DNA of 64,000 nt from the NCBI GenBank assembly GCA_022184915.1, contig JAGTJU010000002.1, positions 248,001-312,000 on the forward strand, given 5' to 3'. A program made the position numbers and the translations under genes. The notes under the pieces are model-generated. The model was not told the origin of the DNA. It searched no databases and worked only from the letters and a program-made list of their open reading frames with translations. This stretch comes from Myxococcales bacterium (GTDB taxonomy: Bacteria; Myxococcota_A; Polyangia; Fen-1088). This document shows, in pieces, positions 55,245-62,695 of this stretch. The stretch's first letter is position 1. Each line of letters opens with the position of its first letter.

Positions 55245-56624
55245 TCAGGCCAAGCCGGCGAGGGGGCCGGTGCAGGCCTCGGGCGCGCCGAACGAGTTGA
55301 TGTTGACGCCCATCCCATTCGCGAGCGACACGAACAGATTGCTGTGTGGGGTGCCGTTCAGCTTCAAGTGGCGCCCGGTCCTGATCGCGCCGCCCAGGCC
55401 ACCCACGATGGTCCAGCGGTGGTCGTTTTTGTCGTGGCCGCCGCTGGCGATCTGGCCCGTCCAAACGATGGCTGAGTTGTCCAGGGCTGTCCCGTTCCCT
55501 TCGGGGATCTCGTCGAGGGCCTTGGCCAAACGGGCCATCTGTTTGAAGTAGTTGGTTTGTGAGTCTTGCACCTTGTCGACGCCAGTGCCGCTGGTCTTGT
55601 CTGACGTCTGGTGGCAAAGGTCATGCTGATTGTTGACGCCGTCGATGGGAGGCATGCCGACCAGCAAGGTGAACACCCGGGTCATGTCACAAGCCGCAGC
55701 GATCTTGATGAGGTCGAAGTTGACGGCGGCGCGGGCCTCGTAGTCCGCCCTGTTGTTGGCGTACTCAGCGTTCGACGGCGTGGTCCCCGGCTTGTTGCAG
55801 GCGGCGCCCGCCTCGAAGCTCGAACCGCCGCTGCCTGGCGCAGGAGCCAAGCGCAGCTCCAGATCGCGAATCAACGTCGCATGGTGGTCGAATTTGTCAG
55901 CCTGCTCTTTGGGAAGCCAGGAAGGCAGGCTGGCCTTCACCGAGCCGTACTCGCGCGCCAGGAAATCGAGCACGCTCCTGCGCCGACCCAAAGCAGGGTC
56001 GGCTGCGGGCGTTCCGGCATCTCCACCCGGTTGTCCGCCAGGCTTCGTCCAGCCCGCGGGGAACATCTTCTTGAACAAGGTGTCGGCCGTCTCCGTCGAC
56101 TGCGTGAACAGCGTGTTGGCCTTGGTGTGCACGGGCGTGCTCTCGAGCGTCACCTTCGAGCCGTTTGTGTTCGAGCCTTGCACCGTGTGGACCAGGAACT
56201 TGAAGGGCGTGATGATGCCCTTCTTCGCAAGCTCTTCCGACAGGAAGTAGTCGATGCTGGGGCCACCGGCCCGGTCCTTGACGGAGCCTGGCTTCGCGCT
56301 GGTGAGCGCATGGATGTTGCCGCTCCAGTGCCCGTTGCTGCCGCCACCGAAAAGCTCGTATGACTTGAAGTTGAGTCCATCGAGCAAAACCGTGCGAGCC
56401 TTGAAAGGCTCGAGCGGCGTCTGAAGGGGTCCAAACGAAAACGAGCCCCCGCTGCTCTGAGGTGTCCACAGGGGCCTCAAGACGCCCTGAATCGTGAAAA
56501 AGAAAATCACCCTGCGGGGACCTTCTGCAGCGTGAATGCGTGGGCTCCGCAAGAAGGGCAGCAAGTGAGCGGCGGCCCCGGTCCACTTCATCGCCTGGCG
56601 CCTGGTTGTCAGCATCGTCCTCAT
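55245..56624 (-). CDS. DUF1552 protein, module 2
   Basis: This 459-residue protein has an N-terminal signal with RRQAMKWTGAAAHLLPFL, close to a twin-arginine type (TTRRQAMKW). Family signs are VIFFFTIQGVLRPLWTP, LLDGLNFKSYELFGGGSNGHW, RRRSVLDFLAREYGSVKASL, AAACDMTRVFTLLVGMPPIDG, LCHQTSDK and ALDNSAIVWTGQIASGGHDKND. A Gly/Ala loop near 200 is an insertion relative to module 1. It follows the module 2 DUF1592 gene after 37 bases. Its function is unknown, and its partner is the same as in modules 1 and 3. Confidence 0.87.
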   Translation of the reverse strand: MRTMLTTRRQAMKWTGAAAHLLPFLRSPRIHAAEGPRRVIFFFTIQGVLRPLWTPQSSGGSFSFGPLQTPLEPFKARTVLLDGLNFKSYELFGGGSNGHWSGNIHALTSAKPGSVKDRAGGPSIDYFLSEELAKKGIITPFKFLVHTVQGSNTNGSKVTLESTPVHTKANTLFTQSTETADTLFKKMFPAGWTKPGGQPGGDAGTPAADPALGRRRSVLDFLAREYGSVKASLPSWLPKEQADKFDHHATLIRDLELRLAPAPGSGGSSFEAGAACNKPGTTPSNAEYANNRADYEARAAVNFDLIKIAAACDMTRVFTLLVGMPPIDGVNNQHDLCHQTSDKTSGTGVDKVQDSQTNYFKQMARLAKALDEIPEGNGTALDNSAIVWTGQIASGGHDKNDHRWTIVGGLGGAIRTGRHLKLNGTPHSNLFVSLANGMGVNINSFGAPEACTGPLAGLA

Positions 56625-56661
56625 GACATCCTGCTTTCGTGGCTATAGATAGCGTTGGGGT

Positions 56662-58416
56662 TCAGTCCACGCGGAAACGACGGAAGGCTTCGCTCTTCAC
56701 GATCGATTTTACGATGTCGCTCATCGAGCCCGCTTGGCCGCCGACCTCTTGGATCACAGGATCGATCACGCAAGCCGCATCGGGCTCCACCGTGCGGCGT
56801 GAGAGGTAGGTCGCCCAGTGCGAGACAAAGCAGCGTTGCACGGACGCGCTGTTCGCCAGCCGCTCGGACAGCGATACGGCACCATCGAACGTGCCGTCGA
56901 GGTCGACCGTGTTCACGATCGTGCCGGACGCGTCGAGCTCCTTGGTGACGCCCTTGACTTTGACGGTGTCGCGCCAACGGCCCACGGAGTCGTAGTGCGA
57001 AAAGGCAAATCCGAACATGTCGAAGGCCAGGTGGCAGCCCCTGCAGCCGTCGACCTCCTCATGGAAGGTCTCGAGGAACTCGCGCTCGGTCATGGGCGCC
57101 AGGTCATCTGGGATTTCAGGGAAACGTGCGACGATGTCGGGGGTAGGCTGCGGTGGTTTGTTGCACACCAAGCGGTCGGAGACGAAGAAGCCGCGGCTTA
57201 CCGGGTGGTCCGTATCCACCTTGGCGTGCTGGGCGAGCCAGCCGGCCTGGGTGAGCAAGCCCGCGCGACGGTCAGCCTTCAGTTGGACCTGGGACAGGTT
57301 GCTTCCATTCGCCGAAACGCCCTCGTACACCGGGGCTGTCGTCTGGTTGATGAACCCGTCGCGGCTCGTGAGTAGGTCGGCCACGGAGCCCCCGCGGTCC
57401 CAGAAGACGTGCGAGACGAAGCGGGTCAGGCCGTCCCGAAGCCCCTGCTCGAGAGCGTCGCTGTATTCGATGCCCTCCGGATCGCGTGCCAGGTCCTGGA
57501 ACGTATCGAGGTGCAGCCATTGGCTGTGAAAGTTTGCGACGGATTCTCGTCCGTTCGCCGAGTCCAAGAGCCGCTGCACCTGTTCCGTCAGTTTCGATGG
57601 GTCGTCGAGTGCCCCCGCCTCGGCCGCGCTGATGAGCTGTGCGTCTGGGGGTGCGTCCGTGAGCACGAGCGCCAGGCGCGTTGCCAACTCGTTCTGGGTC
57701 AGGCGGCGCACCTTGTCGTCTCCCGAAACCGGCTCGCCCACCTCCGTCACGTAGAGGAATTGAGGGGCCTGTACGAAGGCCTCCACCACCATGCGCACGG
57801 CGTCTTCGTAACCGTGGGCACCCATCGACTCGTCGAAAAAGCCCTTCCAGCGGTTGGCCTCGTCTGCCGTCAAAGGGCGCCGGAACGCCTTTCGCCCGAA
57901 GTCGGAAATGAAGTCGTGACCGCACTTCTTCTGGGCCGCGGCATTGGAGCCCGAACACGATGCCACGGACGTGGCCTGCATCTTGTCCGTCAACAGCCGC
58001 GCGCTGCTCTCGAGAAGCGTGATGTCCTCGAGGGTCGTTCCTTGCCCCGCAAAGTTGGCGAAGCCGTCCACGTAGGCCTCGCTCATGCCTGAGACGTCAG
58101 GAACCGTGCGGCCCGTCAGCAACGCCTTGACGGCGCGCTGGTATTGGCGTGCGCTCAGGCGGCCCACGAGAGGCTTGCCCAAGGTGGCCTGGTCGCCGCT
58201 GCAAACACTCGGGCTGGGGCCTCCCGTGCCACCGGTACCGCCAGGAGCGGGCCCGGGCCCCCTACCGCCGGCGGCTCCGGGTTCGTCGTCGTCCGGGGGC
58301 ATGGTCACCCCGTCACCGCCGATCTCACCCGAGCAGGCTCCGAGGAGGCTCGCCAAACTGAGGCTGGCGGCACACAGACGTAAGATCGACTTGTTGTGGG
58401 GGTACCTAAACTTCAC
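56662..58416 (-). CDS. DUF1592 multidomain lipoprotein, module 2
   Basis: This 584-residue protein starts with GTG at 58416 (AAAGGA upstream) and has a lipobox LLGAC (Cys28) and a Pro/Gly linker. The DUF1587-DUF1595-DUF1592-DUF1588-DUF1585 series is complete: RLSARQYQRAVKALL, ISDFGRKAFRRPLTADEANRW, FVQAPQFLYVTEVGEP, LTQAGWLAQHAKVDTDHPVS, and RCFVSHWATYLSRRTVEPD. The DUF1588 heme-like motif is intact as CRGCH in EEVDGCRGCHLAFDMFGF. A sigma70-like promoter is possible about 170 bases upstream. Exported and lipid-anchored, it precedes its DUF1552 partner. Confidence 0.9.
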   Translation of the reverse strand: MKFRYPHNKSILRLCAASLSLASLLGACSGEIGGDGVTMPPDDDEPGAAGGRGPGPAPGGTGGTGGPSPSVCSGDQATLGKPLVGRLSARQYQRAVKALLTGRTVPDVSGMSEAYVDGFANFAGQGTTLEDITLLESSARLLTDKMQATSVASCSGSNAAAQKKCGHDFISDFGRKAFRRPLTADEANRWKGFFDESMGAHGYEDAVRMVVEAFVQAPQFLYVTEVGEPVSGDDKVRRLTQNELATRLALVLTDAPPDAQLISAAEAGALDDPSKLTEQVQRLLDSANGRESVANFHSQWLHLDTFQDLARDPEGIEYSDALEQGLRDGLTRFVSHVFWDRGGSVADLLTSRDGFINQTTAPVYEGVSANGSNLSQVQLKADRRAGLLTQAGWLAQHAKVDTDHPVSRGFFVSDRLVCNKPPQPTPDIVARFPEIPDDLAPMTEREFLETFHEEVDGCRGCHLAFDMFGFAFSHYDSVGRWRDTVKVKGVTKELDASGTIVNTVDLDGTFDGAVSLSERLANSASVQRCFVSHWATYLSRRTVEPDAACVIDPVIQEVGGQAGSMSDIVKSIVKSEAFRRFRVD

Positions 58417-58585
58417 GGTAGTCCTTTCCCCTTGGGAGGAGGAGAGCCCAGACCTACAGTCTAGCGTGTGGGCGCATGGCGCAACACCGCAATCTTTTCG
58501 TGTGCGCCGGCCAACACCTGCAAAGACCTCGTTTCCCGCCGTGGCACCCGCGGACCCGCTCCAAAGGCCGTGCCAAGACCTTACA

Positions 58586-58614
58586 ATTGTTAATCTTTTT
58601 CTAGATCCTGACAA
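58586..58614 (-). promoter_or_regulatory. Possible sigma70-type promoter for module 2
   Basis: On the minus strand TTGTCA (58614-58609) and AACAAT (58591-58586) are 17 bases apart, in an AT-rich patch with a near-palindrome around ACAATTGT. It would give a leader of about 165 bases before the DUF1592 start. The -10 box matches at four of six positions. Confidence 0.35.
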
Positions 58615-58654
58615 AAGGCAGACCAAGCGCAACCCTGCCTGCGCAGGCGAACTC

Positions 58655-59674
58655 TCAGGCGTGATCGAAGCGGCCGTCGACGTGGCGGGCGAAGCGTCCG
58701 GCCTCTTTCGGGTGCACGGGGTCGTCCACGGGCCAGGGCCACCCACCGAAGCCGGTCTGTCGGTAATCGACGAGAGCCTGCCGAATCTCCTCCTGGGTGT
58801 TCATGACGAAGGGGCCGTGTTGAACCACGGGTTCGCCGATGGGGCGCCCCTGGAGCACCAGCACCTCGGCTGCACCTGCGCCCGTGTTCACGAGAGGCAG
58901 CGCTGCGTCGGCCCTCAGGTCGGCGCCGTGTTGGGGCGGCAGGGCGGTTCCGTCCATGTCGAGGTCGCCCCCTGTGAAGAGGTAGAGGGTGCGGTTCACG
59001 CTTCGGCTCGCAGGGGGCAGCACGAAGGTGGCGCCCGGGTCCATCCGCAAGGTCCAGATCGCCACCTCGGCCTCCTTGCGGCTGGCCCACGAGCGTGGCG
59101 GCGGCGCGGGAGCACGGGAGTCGCCCAGGCTGCCGGCGATCACGGTCACCTCGGTCTTGCGCCCGCGGGCGTCCACGTTCTGCCTGCGCGGCACCTGCCG
59201 GCTCCAAAGCATGGAGAAGTGTGGTTCGGCCATCTTGTCTGCGGCGGGCAGATTCAGCCAGATCTGGAAGAGCTCGAGCGGGTTGCGGTGATCGGAATGG
59301 ACGAGCGGGAACATCTCGGCGTGCACGATGCCCTTACCGGCGGTCAGCCACTGCACGTCACCATGGCCAAAGCGGGCGGTGGCGCCGAGTGAGTCCGAAT
59401 GGTCGACCAGCCCCTCGCGCACGATCGTGATCGTTTCGAAGCCCCGATGAGGGTGTTGGGGGAAACCGGGGACGACGTCGCCGTGGTACATCCGCCAGCC
59501 CTCTTTGCCTTCGAAGTCTTGGCCGAGGGTGCGACCTGACAACGAGCTGGCCGGCCCCAAGCGGGCGTTGCCGGCCGGGTACTGGTCGTCGTGATGGACA
59601 CAGAAGAGAAACGGATCGGCTGTCTCCCAGGGGAATCCCAGCTTCCGGACGCGAAGAACGGCTTTCGAGGTCAT
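58655..59674 (-). CDS. Pirin-family protein
   Basis: This 339-residue bicupin has the pirin metal site in the first barrel: HPHRGFET (74-81) with two His, then GKGIVHAEMF with His118 and Glu120. MYHGDVVPGFPQ and WLNLPAADK are also conserved. The C-terminal cupin lacks the metal residues, as usual. Bacterial pirins include quercetinase-like enzymes and regulators of pyruvate dehydrogenase; which applies here cannot be told. The length is greater than the usual 230-290, mainly in a loop of Pro/Arg near 195. Confidence 0.9.
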   Translation of the reverse strand: MTSKAVLRVRKLGFPWETADPFLFCVHHDDQYPAGNARLGPASSLSGRTLGQDFEGKEGWRMYHGDVVPGFPQHPHRGFETITIVREGLVDHSDSLGATARFGHGDVQWLTAGKGIVHAEMFPLVHSDHRNPLELFQIWLNLPAADKMAEPHFSMLWSRQVPRRQNVDARGRKTEVTVIAGSLGDSRAPAPPPRSWASRKEAEVAIWTLRMDPGATFVLPPASRSVNRTLYLFTGGDLDMDGTALPPQHGADLRADAALPLVNTGAGAAEVLVLQGRPIGEPVVQHGPFVMNTQEEIRQALVDYRQTGFGGWPWPVDDPVHPKEAGRFARHVDGRFDHA

Positions 59675-60138
59675 GGGCGCCTTTCGAACGGGCCGGGCGT
59701 GCGCGCCCGTACCATGCCTGCGTAGATGCCGGCAGCGCCCGCTGCGTTACGGCGGCGCAGTCCTGAATCAGTCCTTGCGCTCGAAAGGCAGCTTGAAGCT
59801 GGACGTCAGGGAGGACACGGACTCGAGCACCCTCACGAGCTCAGGTCCGCAGTTGACCAGACGGACCTCGCCGCCGCATCGGGCGGCGTGAGACTTCAGG
59901 TTGGGCATGAGGCTGCCCCTGTCGTGAGCGATTCGCGCAGCCGACCTTCCAAGGCCCGCAAGGTTTACGCAATTGTGGCGGCTTTCGGTTCGGTGGGGAA
60001 CGGGCGTGCGGTGTAGGCCACGTTTAGCCCTGCGCCCGGCCACCCCGAACAGAGCCAGAGCCGGTACGAGATCTGCAGCGCCTTGGTGTTGACGCGGGTG
60101 CTCGACATGCGCGGCCGACCAAAGCCGAGGAGAAGAAG
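59675..60138. other. Gap with a STAS remnant and little else
   Basis: Between the pirin and baeRF genes there is no complete gene that I can support. The minus strand holds a STAS-like fragment (59768-59908, listed separately). A GGGCG/CGCCC inverted repeat lies near 59694-59710. A 47-codon minus-strand frame (59965-60108) has no ribosome binding site and no recognisable sequence. Confidence 0.6.
59768..59908 (-). pseudogene. STAS-domain C-terminal remnant
   Basis: A 46-residue stretch from ATG 59908 reads MPNLKSHAARCGGEVRLVNC and then GPELVRVLESVSSLT, ending LPFERKD. GGEVRLVNC-x-PELVRVLE matches the last strand and helix of STAS (anti-sigma antagonist-like) domains. The N-terminal half with the phosphorylatable Ser is not found in any frame upstream. 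It may be a decayed gene or a coincidence. Confidence 0.35.
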
Positions 60139-61353
60139 ATGATTGGGAAGCGTCAGATACTCGACCTTCAGGAACGGCTCGCACGCTACGAACCGCCGGT
60201 GCTGTCCCTCTACGCCACCGTGAACCCGGCGCGCCCCGAGGTGACCCCTCAGGCTGTCCTCATCCGCGTGAAGAACGCCTTGAAGCGAACGCCAGGGCTG
60301 CCTGAGGCCATGGTGTCCCGTGTGCTCACGTTTTTCTCCGGCCGCACGCTTGGCAGTCGTTCGTTGGTGCTGTTTGCCGACGACAAGCGCATGGATGCGC
60401 TCGAGTTCGAGGTGGAGTTTTTGAACGACACATCCACAGACGCCGTGGAGATTCACTTCGGAGAGCCGTACTTCACGCCTTTGCTCGTTGCGGCCGACCG
60501 CTTCGAGCCCTATCTCATCGTGCACGCCGATCGCGATCGGCTGCGTACCTTCGAGCTGCACATGGGGCAGATCGAAGAGCTCTGGAGCGCCTCCCGGGAC
60601 ACCATCGCCGAAGAGGAGGATTCCCTCGAGCCCTCGCAGCGGCGCATGTCGGCGGGCCTGTCGCGGAGCGGGGGCCCGGACGCGCGGAGCCCGTCGACGG
60701 CGGGTGTGGCCCGGTCCGGGCCCGACTTCCTGGCCGACCGGGGCGGCGCCGCGGACCAGCTTGCCCGCGAGCACGTTCGCCGCGCCCAGGAGCGCTTCTA
60801 CAAGGGGAACGTCGAGCGGCTCTCGCAGGCAATCGAAGAACGTGCAATCGGCCGTGTGATCTTGATGGGCCCGGGACGAGACCCTCATGTGTTGCTTGCG
60901 CAGCTCCCCACGACGCTGTCGGAACTCGTGGTCGCCGTGTTGCCTTCGCTGTCGAGCGCGAACGGAGCGCCTCGAGAGGTGTTGGAGCGGGTGCGCGACA
61001 AGGTGGAAGAGGTCGAAGCGGAGAAGGAAATCGACTTGCTCTCGCGCATCCGCGAGCGCGGCTTGTGGGGGCTCGACGAGTGCCTCGCGGCGCTTCAGCA
61101 GGGACGCCTGCACACGGTGGCCGTGCCCGGCGACCTTCATCAGGACGTTTATCTCGATCCCCACACGCGCTTCGTCAGTTTGGGTGAGTCCACCGCGAAG
61201 GCCCTGGCCGACGATCCGAAGAAGGCCGACCTGGCCGATCTGCTTCCGGACCTGGCTCGCGCGGGCGGGGCACGCCTCGAGTTCATGCACGAGGAGGCGC
61301 AGCGCCGGCTCATCGAAGAGTTCGGGGGCATGGCGGGGCTGCGCCGATGGTGA
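60139..61353 (+). CDS. baeRF-family (eRF1-like) protein
   Basis: This 404-residue protein looks like the bacterial archaeo-eukaryotic release factor group (baeRF/VLRF1-like). It begins MIGKRQILDLQERLARYEPP with VLSLYATVNPARPE, has a middle part ending in a helix with AREHVRRAQERFYKGNVERL, and finishes with ARLEFMHEEAQRRLIEEFGGMAGLRRW, the eRF1 domain-3-like end. A GGQ tripeptide was not seen. GAGGAG precedes the ATG. A Ser/Gly/Arg-rich loop lies near 170-200. A role in ribosome rescue or RNA-related stress is known for relatives, but not tested here. Confidence 0.75.
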   Translation: MIGKRQILDLQERLARYEPPVLSLYATVNPARPEVTPQAVLIRVKNALKRTPGLPEAMVSRVLTFFSGRTLGSRSLVLFADDKRMDALEFEVEFLNDTSTDAVEIHFGEPYFTPLLVAADRFEPYLIVHADRDRLRTFELHMGQIEELWSASRDTIAEEEDSLEPSQRRMSAGLSRSGGPDARSPSTAGVARSGPDFLADRGGAADQLAREHVRRAQERFYKGNVERLSQAIEERAIGRVILMGPGRDPHVLLAQLPTTLSELVVAVLPSLSSANGAPREVLERVRDKVEEVEAEKEIDLLSRIRERGLWGLDECLAALQQGRLHTVAVPGDLHQDVYLDPHTRFVSLGESTAKALADDPKKADLADLLPDLARAGGARLEFMHEEAQRRLIEEFGGMAGLRRW

Positions 61354-61405
61354 GGCGTAAAGGGGCGAAGGGCGTCAGAACAAGCCTCCAGCCCGCGCCG
61401 TGCGC

Positions 61406-62695
61406 TCAGGCGAGCAGGGTGGACAGCAAACCCGTACTGTCGGCCAGCTCCGTCCTTGGCACACCGACCGCGGCCAGCGTCGTCAGCCAGAGGTTCGCTA
61501 GGGGCGTTCCCGGGGCGCAGCGCACGTGGCCGCGGGGCCGGATGCGCCCCGCGGCGCGCCCCGCGAGCAAAACCGAGAGGTTTTTGTAGTCATGCTTGTC
61601 GCCGTCGCTCAGGCCGGAGCCGAAGGCCACCAAAGTGTTGTGTAGAAGGCTGTGCCCCTCCCCGTCGCGGACGGAGGCCAGGCGCGAGACCAAATACGCA
61701 AACTGCTGCACGTGAAACGCGTCGATCTTGCCCAGTTTGTCTTGCGCGTCTTCGCGGCTCGCGGCGCTGGCGTTGTGGGAAAGAGGGTGATGGTTTTGCC
61801 GATTGGGAAACACGCCCTGGTACAAGCGAGGCGAATCCCACCGCTCGGGGTCGAAGAGCCACGTGGCCACCCGGGTCGTATCGCTTTCGAACGCCAGCAC
61901 CAGAAGGTCGGCCATGCTGCGCAGGTAGGCGCCCCGATCTTCGGGTGCGTGCGCGGGGGGCACTGCGCCCGCGGGCCGCCTGACGCGGGTGGCTTTTTGC
62001 AGGCGCGCTTCCAGCGATCGCACGGAGGACATGTATTCCTCGAGCTTGTGGCGATCTTCGACGCTGGCTTGCCTGTGCAAAGCGGCACTCTCCTGCAAGA
62101 GGGCGTCGAGCACACTGGCCGACCCGGGCGCGAAGGCCCCCCCTCCGAAGAGCCGGTTGAACACGGCCCGGGGATCTTTTTCCGCGTCGGCGGCCTGACC
62201 CGGTCCGTACCAAGACAGGGCCTCGAAGTACCGGCTTTCCCTGTTGTCCTTGAAGTCGTTGCACGAAAGCTCGAGGGAAGGCAACGGGGTTGCGCTTCCG
62301 AGCTGCGCGGCGGCCAGCTGATCCACCGTGGTGTTCGTGGGGTAGGGACCATCGAGGGGTTCCGTGGGTCGTGAACTGGTAAGCCAGCACGACGCCGCCT
62401 GGGCGTGCACCTCGGTGCCAGGGGCGAACGCTCGATCGAGACCGGTGAGCACGGTCAGGTGCTGCCGCACGGGCGCGAGCGGGGCGAGCGAGGGCGGCAG
62501 GTCGAAGGTTGCGCCGTCTCGGCGGGGTGTCCACGTATCTTGTCTGACGCCGTTGGGAACATAGACGAAGGCGAGGCGGACCGGGGCACGACGCAAGGGT
62601 TTTGCCCAGGCGGCGCGGGGGGCGAGGCTCGGAAGCCAGGGCAAAGGAAAAACTGTGCCCGCCGCGCGCAGAAACGATCGCCGCTTCACATTCAA
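61406..62695 (-). CDS. DUF1552 protein, module 3 (Tat signal)
   Basis: This 429-residue protein has a twin-arginine signal KRRSFLRAAGTVFPLPWLP and DUF1552 blocks: RLAFVYVPNGVRQDTW, VLTGLDRAFAPGTEVHAQAA, LEEYMSSVRSLEARLQ, FESDTTRVATWLFD, NRQNHHPLSHNAS and SLLHNTLVAFGSGLSDGDKHD. It starts with TTG at 62695 overlapping the DUF1592 stop by four bases (a GTG at 62689 is possible), so the two are coupled. It is more distant from modules 1 and 2 than they are from each other by eye. Confidence 0.87.
   Translation of the reverse strand: MNVKRRSFLRAAGTVFPLPWLPSLAPRAAWAKPLRRAPVRLAFVYVPNGVRQDTWTPRRDGATFDLPPSLAPLAPVRQHLTVLTGLDRAFAPGTEVHAQAASCWLTSSRPTEPLDGPYPTNTTVDQLAAAQLGSATPLPSLELSCNDFKDNRESRYFEALSWYGPGQAADAEKDPRAVFNRLFGGGAFAPGSASVLDALLQESAALHRQASVEDRHKLEEYMSSVRSLEARLQKATRVRRPAGAVPPAHAPEDRGAYLRSMADLLVLAFESDTTRVATWLFDPERWDSPRLYQGVFPNRQNHHPLSHNASAASREDAQDKLGKIDAFHVQQFAYLVSRLASVRDGEGHSLLHNTLVAFGSGLSDGDKHDYKNLSVLLAGRAAGRIRPRGHVRCAPGTPLANLWLTTLAAVGVPRTELADSTGLLSTLLA

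Noticed and set aside
59965-60108. Small minus-strand frame beginning MSSTRVNTK
   Set aside because: No ribosome binding site, no recognisable domain, and it lies in the promoter region of the baeRF gene.
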